In this document: positions 8,191 to 16,436 of the stretch, piece by piece
Layout: every line of letters starts with the position of its first letter
Numbering within the stretch: position 1 is the first letter of the stretch
Source: a virus
IMG/VR virus record: IMGVR_UViG_3300002835_000165
Location: 1-64,000 of that record
Length of the DNA: 64,000 nucleotides
Strand: one strand, 5' to 3'
Program-made: the position numbers and the translations under genes
The notes under the pieces: generated by a model
What the model saw: the letters and a program-made list of their open reading frames with translations, nothing else
The model's database searches: none
Told to the model about the DNA's origin: nothing

Positions 8191-9214
8191 AATCCTCAAT
8201 GCTATAGATACTGTTCTGAGGTCTGGACAGTTGATGAATGGCAACTACACGGTTGAATTTGAATCTTGGTTGGCAAAAAAAAATAATACCAAGTATGCTA
8301 TAACTTGTCACAGTGGCACTCAGGCTTTGGAAATCATAGCCGAGTATTGCATCAAAAATTACTTGTCTAGTAATAACTCGGCTACAGTACTGTTACCTAC
8401 TCTTACCTATCAGGCCACTGCCAATGCTTTTCTACGGGCTGGTTGGAATATAGAATTCTCAGACGTTGACCGTAATGGGTTAGCTAACTATTCAAACATC
8501 TCCAAAAACAAGGTGTATGATGCCACAGTACTAGTAGGACTATACGGTGCAATTCCTCATTATACATTGACCAATAAAGTATCCACAGGACTGTTGTTGG
8601 AAGATGGTGCTCAACATTGGCTATCTACAAGAAAAATGTCAATTGCCAATGCTATGGCCATTAGTTTTGATCCAATGAAAAATTTGTCTAACTATGGCAA
8701 TGGCGGTGCAGTGCTTACTCCAGATCTCAAACTGGCAGAATTTGCTCGGGCTTGGAGAGACAATGGTAAACCCGGAAATGTTGAAACAGGAACTAATAGC
8801 CGCATGAGTGAAATAGACTGTGCTACCATGCTGGTTAAAACAAAGTACATTGACCAGTGGCAACATCAACGAGAAAAGATAGTCGATCATTGGTGCGATC
8901 GACTAAAAGATCACAATCATATTAGATGTTTAGTCAATGATCAAACTCGCTCAGGACATTGCTTTCACAAGTTTGTTATAGAAGTAGACAACGCAGATAT
9001 AGTGCAACGTAAAATTGCCTTAAAAAATATAGAAACTAAAATACACTATCGTAACCCATTGCACGAACTGCCTGCGTATCAACAGTTTGTTGGGCCCGAT
9101 ATGACAAGTGTAGCAACCATGCTCAGTCGGCGTGTGCTTTCTCTTCCACTGTATCCTGAGCTTACAGATTTAGAAATAGAATACATCATTGATCAGTTGT
9201 TAGATTCCGTTTAA
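8102..9214 (+). CDS. DegT/DnrJ/EryC1-type sugar aminotransferase
   Basis: The 370-residue protein has the family opening IPFTGLQKQYNNL (15-27) and the PLP-site pieces SGTQALE (71-77), EDGAQH (167-172) and SFDPMKNLSNYGNGGA (188-203), where K193 is the expected Schiff-base lysine. These enzymes transfer an amino group to a keto sugar on a nucleotide carrier. The SDR gene just upstream could make the keto substrate. Starting at the ATG puts 89 bases inside the SDR gene. An internal TTG at 8117 is possible, but the family core begins soon after. Its end overlaps the convergent gene 9186-10790 by 29 bases. Confidence 0.93.
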   Translation: MSKKDLKITTPGLKIPFTGLQKQYNNLRSEILNAIDTVLRSGQLMNGNYTVEFESWLAKKNNTKYAITCHSGTQALEIIAEYCIKNYLSSNNSATVLLPTLTYQATANAFLRAGWNIEFSDVDRNGLANYSNISKNKVYDATVLVGLYGAIPHYTLTNKVSTGLLLEDGAQHWLSTRKMSIANAMAISFDPMKNLSNYGNGGAVLTPDLKLAEFARAWRDNGKPGNVETGTNSRMSEIDCATMLVKTKYIDQWQHQREKIVDHWCDRLKDHNHIRCLVNDQTRSGHCFHKFVIEVDNADIVQRKIALKNIETKIHYRNPLHELPAYQQFVGPDMTSVATMLSRRVLSLPLYPELTDLEIEYIIDQLLDSV

Positions 9215-10790
9215 CAAACGCATAGCTGGCCAGCCAAGCCCAGTCATAGCTTTTTTTGAGCTCGGCAAAATCCCCGTTTACTAATTCATAAAACTCCACT
9301 GCATCTTGTGCACCTTTATGGCTCCAATGTCCATTGGCAATAGTACCAGAGTCTTCTTTTAACCAACATTTAAGTCTATATTCATTTTCTACGTTGGGCA
9401 AACTGTGTCGAAGTTTAAGTGCTTCACGAAATGCAGTTCTCCAACACACCCATGCACTTTCACAATAATAAGCAGTGCCAGACATAACAGGCACAACTTC
9501 ATGTGCTGAGTCTAGCGTGAAGTCCAATCCGACACCAGAGTTGTTTAACACTAGTTTTTTATTATAAGCAATCATTGCTTGATGTCCGTACACCAGGCCA
9601 TTCACAGGATTGGCTGCATAAAAAATATAGTGCTTGGGTTCTTGTAATCTATCTGGTTGCCAGGACCAGTCAAAGATAGATTCTACCTGTAGTTTAGCAA
9701 ACACTGCAAAAAACCAAGGTGTGTTACTGGCTGCGGCTGCTGCATGATAAGCTGCCACACGGCCGTTGACACCATTTATACGAGTAATTCTGTTGAGTTG
9801 GCTGCATGTGTCAAAGAGATGAAGCCAGTTATCTTCAGCCATGGGCTCACCGTTGCTGATAAACACAATATCTAACGGATTGTCTTTTCCAACAGTTCGA
9901 TGTGTTTTGTTTATGACTGGATAATCGTACAATTGTGTTTTTAAATGATTTTTAGCATCTCTTGGCACCAGCACTCGAGATGCTCCTGGAGTCAACGGTG
10001 TTACATCACGCACAGACTGCCGCCAAAGATTAACTGTAGGAACACCCCCACGATAATTATCAACAGTAAATTCCACCACTGGATCTTGAAAGTCATATTC
10101 CCAAACTGCTTGTACATGAGTGTCATGCGTGTGTTGTACCACAGGTACAGGGCGGCGTGGAACTTGAATATCTTCTACAAAGTGAATGGTATTGAACCAT
10201 TCTAACAACACTAAATTCTCAGTTCCTTTAAGAAAGCTAGGCACATGTATGTAAAACGTGTCTCCAAATTTTTGTTCGTTGCTGTGAAATACATGCAACA
10301 TTGCGGCCTGCCATTCACTGGGATGCCAGGTAAAATCAAAATCAGAATAATCACATACACTGCTAACTATCCAAACATACTCATCTTTCACTGTTGACAA
10401 CACACGCTTAAGAGTTCCTAGATAGTCATTTATAAATCTACTAGATCTATCAACAGTACAGTTTAATCCATTGCCGTGGTCAATTCCTATGATAGGTACA
10501 CTTTTTACACGAGGTATTTTATTATGTTTTCTGTTGACTTCACTGCTGTGTTGTTTAGGCACAAGATAAGTACCGCCATTTTCTTGATGTTGACTGGGCC
10601 ATACATGTGTTTGATCTTTTTCCCATGATACTGGCTCCCAAAGAAAATCAAAGCCTGAGTAGTCCGATAAGTAATTTATCCACCAAAAATATCTTGTACC
10701 ACTCAGAGTTATTGCATGCTCGATATCAGTGGCTGACTGCTCATGAGGAAATAAATTGGGCTTGATTCCGGAATAAAATACGTCAAACAT
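9186..10790 (-). CDS. glycosyltransferase-like protein with three internal repeats
   Basis: The 534-residue protein has three units of about 50 residues at roughly 33-79, 138-186 and 359-410. Each carries an aromatic strand, then FDxxWxP, then a histidine/phenylalanine strand and a glycine turn (FDFLWEP, FDFTWHP, FDWSWQP). From about residue 307 on (DIVFISNGEP... HAAAAASNTPWFFAVFA) it resembles the glycosyltransferase-like protein at 31239-32171, including the shared NGLVYG/NGLMYG. It is probably a GT-A type enzyme with repeated modules, but I see no clean DxD in the last unit. Its start lies 1 bp from the divergent gene at 10792 and has no visible Shine-Dalgarno. Confidence 0.6.
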   Translation of the reverse strand: MFDVFYSGIKPNLFPHEQSATDIEHAITLSGTRYFWWINYLSDYSGFDFLWEPVSWEKDQTHVWPSQHQENGGTYLVPKQHSSEVNRKHNKIPRVKSVPIIGIDHGNGLNCTVDRSSRFINDYLGTLKRVLSTVKDEYVWIVSSVCDYSDFDFTWHPSEWQAAMLHVFHSNEQKFGDTFYIHVPSFLKGTENLVLLEWFNTIHFVEDIQVPRRPVPVVQHTHDTHVQAVWEYDFQDPVVEFTVDNYRGGVPTVNLWRQSVRDVTPLTPGASRVLVPRDAKNHLKTQLYDYPVINKTHRTVGKDNPLDIVFISNGEPMAEDNWLHLFDTCSQLNRITRINGVNGRVAAYHAAAAASNTPWFFAVFAKLQVESIFDWSWQPDRLQEPKHYIFYAANPVNGLVYGHQAMIAYNKKLVLNNSGVGLDFTLDSAHEVVPVMSGTAYYCESAWVCWRTAFREALKLRHSLPNVENEYRLKCWLKEDSGTIANGHWSHKGAQDAVEFYELVNGDFAELKKSYDWAWLASYAFVKRNLTTDQ

Positions 10791-10791
10791 A

Positions 10792-11883
10792 ATGATTAGA
10801 ATAGATGAAATTTACAACAATACAATTTGGCCTTGGCTAAAGAAAAATAAGCCTGGTACTAGATTATTTTTTTGTGACCCTCCTGGTAGTGCCAATCCAG
10901 ACAGTCTATTTAATCTTGGGGTTGTTAGCATTGTAGAAAATGACTATGTATTTTTGCATGATCAAGAACCTGTGCATTTAGATTTACACAACTCTTTATT
11001 TCAAAAAGTTTTGATTCGAAATCGTGATATAACTCCAGAACCAATTGGACACATAATTGTCAGTGAACAAGGTGAATTTGTCGAGAAACTGTGTGCAACT
11101 TATGGATGGAGTAGTCATTATTATTTTTATCATGGGTGGGCTTGTAAAGATTGGTTCAGGGGGTATGATAAAACATTCCTAATACCACGTGCTCGTGATC
11201 GTGCACCAACAAAAACTTTTATAAGTCCCAATCGCATTATTGCCGGAAAACGTGATCATCGTGTGTTGTTTTTGTATAATGTATTCAAATATAATTTAGA
11301 AAACAACTGGATATCTGCGCCACGCACATGTGTATACGAAAATATAGATATTTCAGTAGTAGCTAAAAAGTATAATAACATATATCCTGACATAGAGCAA
11401 ATGTTTCGGACAGCAGACTTACCTAAACTATTTCCGGGGGAAGAAACCCAACAAATGACCAGTTGTTGGTTGACTAACTTTGATGAGGCAGCAGATAGTT
11501 TGGTGTATGTACCAACAGAAACAGTGTATTTTGGTCAACGATTGCATATAACAGAAAAAACATTCAAGGCTATTGCACTAGAAATGCCGTTTGTGTTAGT
11601 AGCACCTGCACATAGTTTACGCTATATGAGAAGTTACGGGTTTCAAACTTTTCAAGGAATTTTTGACGAAAGCTATGATGAAGAAACCAACGATATTAAG
11701 AGAATTGAAAAAGTTACACAATTACTTAAAGATTTAAACAGTCTATCTATTAAAGAACGACAACAAATACATCGTGCTTGTGTGCCAATAGTGGAACATA
11801 ACTTTGAACATTTTTATGGCACAGGATTTGAAAACATATTATGGAAAGAGTTAATGGAGATGTTTAATGAGTTTACAGTTTAA
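10792..11883 (+). CDS. glycosyltransferase-like protein, TEKT family (copy 1)
   Basis: The 363-residue protein has a C-terminal block LHITEKTFKAIALEMPFVLV, then GFQTFQGIFDESYDEETND with a basic residue soon after. The same block occurs in the proteins at 23908-24966 and 29375-30343. A glutamate/lysine pair before a PF(V/I) strand recalls the nucleotide-sugar site of GT-B glycosyltransferases such as GT10 fucosyltransferases (VTEK). That is a resemblance only. A role in transferring a sugar made by the neighbouring enzymes is plausible. The gene starts 1 bp from a divergent gene, without a Shine-Dalgarno, and overlaps the next gene by 17 bases. Confidence 0.6.
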   Translation: MIRIDEIYNNTIWPWLKKNKPGTRLFFCDPPGSANPDSLFNLGVVSIVENDYVFLHDQEPVHLDLHNSLFQKVLIRNRDITPEPIGHIIVSEQGEFVEKLCATYGWSSHYYFYHGWACKDWFRGYDKTFLIPRARDRAPTKTFISPNRIIAGKRDHRVLFLYNVFKYNLENNWISAPRTCVYENIDISVVAKKYNNIYPDIEQMFRTADLPKLFPGEETQQMTSCWLTNFDEAADSLVYVPTETVYFGQRLHITEKTFKAIALEMPFVLVAPAHSLRYMRSYGFQTFQGIFDESYDEETNDIKRIEKVTQLLKDLNSLSIKERQQIHRACVPIVEHNFEHFYGTGFENILWKELMEMFNEFTV

Positions 11884-12064
11884 TTTTGTAGCTGATCGTA
11901 TTCTTAACGACAAAATAAAACACACATTACAACAAATACAACAAGATCCACACGGCGTGTTTCTGCGCTGCTGTGATGACATACTGCACACCTGGCAGTT
12001 ATATCAATCCACAAAACTGGACAGATTAAATACTTTACTACGGAACTTACATGAACAAAATTAA
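11867..12064 (+). CDS. small hypothetical protein
   Basis: This 65-residue, mostly helical protein begins MSLQFNFVADRIL and contains CCDDILHTWQLYQ. I do not recognise it. Support comes from context: it overlaps the previous gene by 17 bases and the amidinotransferase gene by 14 bases, as expected for a translated member of the run 10792-13780. It may be a partner of the amidinotransferase, but there is no direct evidence. Confidence 0.6.
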   Translation: MSLQFNFVADRILNDKIKHTLQQIQQDPHGVFLRCCDDILHTWQLYQSTKLDRLNTLLRNLHEQN

Positions 12065-13079
12065 CTCCTACACCAGCTGGCAACCTCTTGAAGAGGTCAT
12101 TGTAGGTCGCGCCTACCCACCCGATTACTTTGATTTTATTGACAATCCGCAAGTGCGTAATCAACTGCAACAGATTCTCCACGAAACTGAAGAGGATCTC
12201 GACGGCCTGCAAAAAACCATTGAGAAGTATGGGGCTCAAGTACATCGCCCCAGCTTGCCCTGGAAAGACGCATTTGTTTGGCGTCAAACTGAAGGAGGAG
12301 GAGGTGTTCCGCTGCCGCCACTGACGCCACGAGATTGGCAAATCACCCTGGGTGATAAACTGTTGCGTGTGATCAACGTAGAAGAACTAGATAACATCTG
12401 TGCTGAATTTGGCGATCAAGTTGTTAATCCACACAAGAGTCGTTGGGACAAAGACTGTATCCTAAATGGTGCCAGTGCCAGTTGTATTGTGCGTGTGGGG
12501 CGCGATGTGTTCTTTGACAACTCAGATTTCTTGCGGCCTGATCAGACTCGTTGGATTGTGGACAACATGCTGGGTGAAGGCTATCGCATTCACGAAGCTG
12601 TAACCGACGGACATGGCGATGCTGTGTTTGCTATTCTTAAACCTGGTGTTATATTATCAAGCAAACACGATATGCATTTGCATCTGGCTGAAGACTTTCC
12701 GGGTTGGGAAGTCTTAAAAATTTGGGACTCTAGTATATGGGCTGCCATGGAAGTTGGAAAGTTTAAATATGATGCAAATCCGGGTGCTTGGTATGTGCAA
12801 GGACAAACTCCTACACCTGAATTTACTCAGTTTGTAGACACTTATCTTAATAAATGGACTGGCTTTGTTGCCGAAACTGTGTTTGATGTCAACTGTCTGG
12901 TGCTAGATGAAAGTCATGTCATATTCAGTGCGTACAATAAAAATGTTTTTGATTTTTGCCATCGCCATCATATTGAACCTATCATTTGCGAATTAAGACA
13001 CAGTTATTTTTGGGATGGCGGAATAAGTTGTTGCACACAGGATCTGCGTCGACGCGGTGGATTAGAAACATACCTATGA
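12051..13079 (+). CDS. amidinotransferase (glycine amidinotransferase-like)
   Basis: The 342-residue protein has the family opening SWQPLEEVIVGR (about 9-20), a histidine/aspartate block TDGHGDAVF near 182-190, and a C-terminal ISCCTQDLRR with the nucleophile cysteine. This is the pentein fold of arginine:glycine amidinotransferases. They move the amidino group of arginine onto an amine through a cysteine adduct. Related genes occur in T4-type marine phages. The acceptor is unknown; an amino sugar made by the DegT enzyme at 8102-9214 would fit. A loop EGGGGVPLPPL lies near residue 81. It overlaps the next start by 4 bases. Confidence 0.9.
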   Translation: MNKINSYTSWQPLEEVIVGRAYPPDYFDFIDNPQVRNQLQQILHETEEDLDGLQKTIEKYGAQVHRPSLPWKDAFVWRQTEGGGGVPLPPLTPRDWQITLGDKLLRVINVEELDNICAEFGDQVVNPHKSRWDKDCILNGASASCIVRVGRDVFFDNSDFLRPDQTRWIVDNMLGEGYRIHEAVTDGHGDAVFAILKPGVILSSKHDMHLHLAEDFPGWEVLKIWDSSIWAAMEVGKFKYDANPGAWYVQGQTPTPEFTQFVDTYLNKWTGFVAETVFDVNCLVLDESHVIFSAYNKNVFDFCHRHHIEPIICELRHSYFWDGGISCCTQDLRRRGGLETYL

Positions 13080-13780
13080 AGGCACTGATTTTAGGTTGCA
13101 GCCATGCTGCTGGTGCAGAGATGTACCAGGACACTAGCATTACCATAGACAATCCTGGATCATTTGGTTGGTTAAACAGTTATCCTGTTTCAGTAGCTCG
13201 ACGATTAGGTTATGAGCCAATGAACTATGCCATATCTGGAGGCAGCAATGATGCAATGTTCAGAATTTTTATTGAACAATTAAAAAATTTAACCACCAAT
13301 GATGTAGTTATAGCCTGCTGGACTGGCTGTTCTCGAACTGAACTATGGCACGATATTGATAAATGTTGGTTACCAATGTCTATGGGCAGGCAGCATTGGA
13401 CTCGATATAAATCTAGTACCTATGCGTTGTCAGGAGATAATGACGGCGGTAAAATATCTTTTGAAGAGGAATATTTGGCGTATGCTGATGAATGGAATAA
13501 ATTCCATCTCAACCAGCAAGCAAGCAACCAGAATAAATTAAAAAATATCCTGGCACTAAATGCACTAGCAACACAACACGGAATACGAGTGATCAATATC
13601 AACAGCTTTCATCCTGTTGAGTATACTGATAGAGTTAATTGGGCAATTGATACAGATTTTTGTGCTTGGTGTGAGACTAATAAGTATCCGCACACAGACT
13701 GGGGTCATTATTTTTTAGCGGCTCACCAGGCTTTTGCAGATCAAGTAGTTGCCTGGCTACAAGTTAACTGCAAACCTTAA
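13076..13780 (+). CDS. SGNH hydrolase-like protein (copy 3)
   Basis: The 234-residue protein starts MKALILGCSHAAGAEM; the GDS motif is replaced by G-C-S. Then come ISGGSNDAMFR (glycine/asparagine block) and a strand VIACWTGCSRTE. YPHTDWGHYF near the end offers the aspartate and histidine. Activity as an esterase or acyltransferase is likely but unproven given the altered block I. I chose the ATG at 13076, which overlaps the amidinotransferase stop by 4 bases. A longer frame from 12986 lies within that gene. Its end overlaps the convergent carbamoyltransferase by 17 bases. Confidence 0.62.
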   Translation: MKALILGCSHAAGAEMYQDTSITIDNPGSFGWLNSYPVSVARRLGYEPMNYAISGGSNDAMFRIFIEQLKNLTTNDVVIACWTGCSRTELWHDIDKCWLPMSMGRQHWTRYKSSTYALSGDNDGGKISFEEEYLAYADEWNKFHLNQQASNQNKLKNILALNALATQHGIRVININSFHPVEYTDRVNWAIDTDFCAWCETNKYPHTDWGHYFLAAHQAFADQVVAWLQVNCKP

Positions 13781-15263
13781 CGCCGTATAGTTGTTCAAAT
13801 CGATCTGCATCTGCACGATCATTTACCATGGGTTCTCCACGTATGTTTAGACTTGTGTTTAACAACATAGGACAGCCTGTTGCCTTGTACCAGGCTTCTA
13901 GTAGTTGTCTAATTCCAGACCCGTCTGCAGGTACTGTTTGCACCCTACTAGTGCCGTCCCTATGAACAATAGCAGGAAATATGTGAGGATGCCTACAACG
14001 AGCAATCACCTGCATGTATCTACTGTCTAGAAATCCGCGTGGCATATCAAAATACATATCAACATGTTCCTCTAGAATTACAGGCGCAAACGGTCTAAAT
14101 TGCTGTCGTCTTTTAATATCATTCACACGTTCTTTTATGTCTGGTCCACGAGGGTCTGCCAATAATGATCTATTACCCAGAGCCCTGGGCCCAAATTCAG
14201 CACGTCCACTGGCCACACCCACAATTTTATCACGTAGAAGACAATCCACAATGTTGTTGACAGGATAATCACCAGGAATATCTGTGCCCAGATAGGCATT
14301 GGGCCAATGTATCTGTTTCCTGTATGCCAGTGCCGCTGCACCCAGACTACTGCCAGCGTCGCCAGGATTAGGCATAATCCAAATATTGTCAAAAAACTTC
14401 CCCAAATTACGATTAGCACTACAGTTAAGAGCAACTCCTCCCATATAGACCAAATTGTTAGACCAGTTAAAGTCACTGGCTCTACGCATGACACTGTTGA
14501 TTAGTCGCTCTGCAATGGCCTGTGCTCCGGCAGCAATATCAAATTCTTCTAGATCCTGCAGATATTTACTGTCAATGCCTGTGTGTAGATTGTCACGGAA
14601 GAGTATCTGATCTGAATCTTTTACTAAAGCATGCATGCCAACAGCTTTTGTGGCATCTCCATACGCAGCCATGCCCATCAAAATGTATTCTTCATCCAGT
14701 GGTCGCAACCCAACACTGGCGGTGGCCGCCGAATAGAACAGTCCAATTGAATGTGGATAACGTTGTGTCCAGAGCCTCTTATATGTTGCGTGACCATGCT
14801 TATTATATTCCGCACCCCAAATTGATATGGTATCTAGTTCGCCAATTGCATCAATTACAACCACTGTGGCCCTGTTATAGGGACTGGATTGGAATCCTGC
14901 GGCGGCGTGACTATGATGATGGGACATATATTTTCTAGGGCATTGTAATAGTTGCTGCCGATGAACAGTGTCAGATAGATGTTTACGCAAATACTGATCC
15001 AAAGTAAAGTTGCCAAAATCAAATGCTTCTTCATACTGTCCTGAATATAGTTGTTGTAATTTTTTGATCCAAGGGCGTTCATAATAGGCAATCAGATCAG
15101 GATTGCCGTGACTTAGTGCATCTGCAACAAGTGAATCATTTATATGGGCATCATTTTTAATCTTACTGTAGCGTTCTGCATGTCCAGCAAATAAAATGGT
15201 CCCATTATCAATCAGCGACACTGACGCATCATGAAACCCAGCACTTATACCTAATACTTTCAT
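13764..15263 (-). CDS. NodU/TobZ-type O-carbamoyltransferase
   Basis: The 499-residue protein has the N-terminal actin-like ATPase-fold signature GISAGFHDASVSLIDNG (5-21), the metal-binding HHHSHAA (about 114-120), and the C-terminal YrdC-like block with GRAEFGPRALGNRSLLADPR and RFRPFAPV. These enzymes make carbamoyl-adenylate from carbamoyl phosphate and ATP and move the carbamoyl group to a hydroxyl of a sugar or antibiotic. Well-known substrates are Nod factors, tobramycin and cephamycin. The C-terminus after LLNTSLNIRGEPM is a little shorter than in many relatives. The ATG overlaps the stop of the upstream 33-codon gene (ATGA). Its end overlaps the SGNH-like gene on the other strand. Confidence 0.95.
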   Translation of the reverse strand: MKVLGISAGFHDASVSLIDNGTILFAGHAERYSKIKNDAHINDSLVADALSHGNPDLIAYYERPWIKKLQQLYSGQYEEAFDFGNFTLDQYLRKHLSDTVHRQQLLQCPRKYMSHHHSHAAAGFQSSPYNRATVVVIDAIGELDTISIWGAEYNKHGHATYKRLWTQRYPHSIGLFYSAATASVGLRPLDEEYILMGMAAYGDATKAVGMHALVKDSDQILFRDNLHTGIDSKYLQDLEEFDIAAGAQAIAERLINSVMRRASDFNWSNNLVYMGGVALNCSANRNLGKFFDNIWIMPNPGDAGSSLGAAALAYRKQIHWPNAYLGTDIPGDYPVNNIVDCLLRDKIVGVASGRAEFGPRALGNRSLLADPRGPDIKERVNDIKRRQQFRPFAPVILEEHVDMYFDMPRGFLDSRYMQVIARCRHPHIFPAIVHRDGTSRVQTVPADGSGIRQLLEAWYKATGCPMLLNTSLNIRGEPMVNDRADADRFEQLYGVKVCS

Positions 15264-15361
15264 TTGTAAATAAACGGATCTCTTTTGCGCAATTCTTTTA
15301 ATTTTTTACGATACCGTATTTCAAGACGCACACGGGCTATTAAATTTTTTAACCAATTCAT
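15260..15361 (-). CDS. 33-residue basic mini-protein
   Basis: A short frame reads MNWLKNLIARVRLEIRYRKK and ends LKELRKRDPFIYK. Its start has AAAGGA 6 bases upstream, and its stop overlaps the carbamoyltransferase ATG as ATGA. The product is an amphipathic, strongly basic helix. From memory, short proteins ending RKRDPFIY recur in marine T4-type phages, but I cannot verify this here. It could bind nucleic acid or a partner protein, or mainly serve to couple translation of the carbamoyltransferase. Confidence 0.72.
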   Translation of the reverse strand: MNWLKNLIARVRLEIRYRKKLKELRKRDPFIYK

Positions 15362-15371
15362 TGTAATTCCT

Positions 15372-16436
15372 TTATATTTTTGAACTATGATTGTAACCAG
15401 GTGTCAAACATGCAATTTGTTTTTGATAATAGTCAGGGTCACTCCATGTATAATCATAAGTTGCAGACACTCCATTGGCTTCTATCTTGTATATATCTAA
15501 ATGTTTACTTAACATTGACAAAATTTGTTTGAAATCAGTAGTTCCAAAACTATTTTGTAAATCAACTTGCCCCACTGGATGATATCCATAATTGTATTGT
15601 GAGTCTTCTGGATCAAATCCTTGTTTTACTAGCCACTCTTTAAACTTGTCTATTTCTTTTTTGTGCCAATAATGCGTACCGTAAACAACATCCTGGCCCC
15701 ATTCAATGTCAAATTCTCCAGAATAATAACGTAGATGCGTTATAGCATCACACACAGATTGATCAATGTCTACACCTTGTTCGTCTCTGTAAACCTCATA
15801 AAGAGTTTTGCCGATCTGTGTCCAGTGCAAATATACTTCGCCAAATTTTCTATCGTATCTAGTTTCATCAAAGGTTGTTTTATATTCATTTGGAAAATTA
15901 ATTCGAGCAGCATTCAAAAATGTAGTGATTTGACTAGAGCGTACCCAGTCTGGATTTGTTACTTTTTTACGTTGTGATAATATCAAACTTTCTGCTTCGT
16001 GGCATAGAAGATTTAATTGTCTAATAGCAAATTTTGTAGTGTAATCTGCACGTTTATACCAATCACTTAGTTCCCAAACTGTACCTTGTAAATGTTCAAA
16101 ATGATTGTGCAGTTGATTCATTAGGTCTTGATTAGGATCAAGACCTGTGCGTAATGAGTCAGGAGAAAAAATTTCTTTGATAGTGTATTTGCCTGCAAAA
16201 AAACAATTAATGGTATTTTTAGCCCAGGTCAGTTCTTTGCAAATATAATCTAAATCTCGTGAGCTATCTGGAAATCCTAAAAAACAAAAATTCTTTTCTA
16301 AATATTTGTTTCGTTTTAGTAAATCTTGCAATGCATGATACCAACGCAGACCCATTGGTGAATCGTTGACTACAATAGTGTAGTCAACTGTGTCTGTTTT
16401 ATCTAACGGGTTTCTTAATACTACTTTAACTTTCAA
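15372..16436 (-). CDS. hypothetical protein next to radical SAM genes
   Basis: The product of about 354 residues has no family I recognise. The N-terminal part contains VNDSPMGLRWYHALQDLL and FCFLGFPDSSRDL; the middle is helical; the C-terminal part is rich in tyrosine and aspartate (EDSQYNYGYHPVGQ). I propose the TTG at 16436 as start: the protein then opens MKVKVVLRNPL, GGTGG lies 7 bases upstream, and overlap with the radical SAM gene is 11 bases. The ATG at 16472 would overlap 47 bases. Its position directly after three radical SAM genes suggests that it acts with them, perhaps as substrate carrier or partner. Confidence 0.7.
   Translation of the reverse strand: MKVKVVLRNPLDKTDTVDYTIVVNDSPMGLRWYHALQDLLKRNKYLEKNFCFLGFPDSSRDLDYICKELTWAKNTINCFFAGKYTIKEIFSPDSLRTGLDPNQDLMNQLHNHFEHLQGTVWELSDWYKRADYTTKFAIRQLNLLCHEAESLILSQRKKVTNPDWVRSSQITTFLNAARINFPNEYKTTFDETRYDRKFGEVYLHWTQIGKTLYEVYRDEQGVDIDQSVCDAITHLRYYSGEFDIEWGQDVVYGTHYWHKKEIDKFKEWLVKQGFDPEDSQYNYGYHPVGQVDLQNSFGTTDFKQILSMLSKHLDIYKIEANGVSATYDYTWSDPDYYQKQIACLTPGYNHSSKI

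Noticed and set aside
12986-13075. Longer N-terminus for the third SGNH-like protein
   Set aside because: The added 30 residues are the amidinotransferase C-terminus read in another frame; the fold starts at the ATG at 13076.
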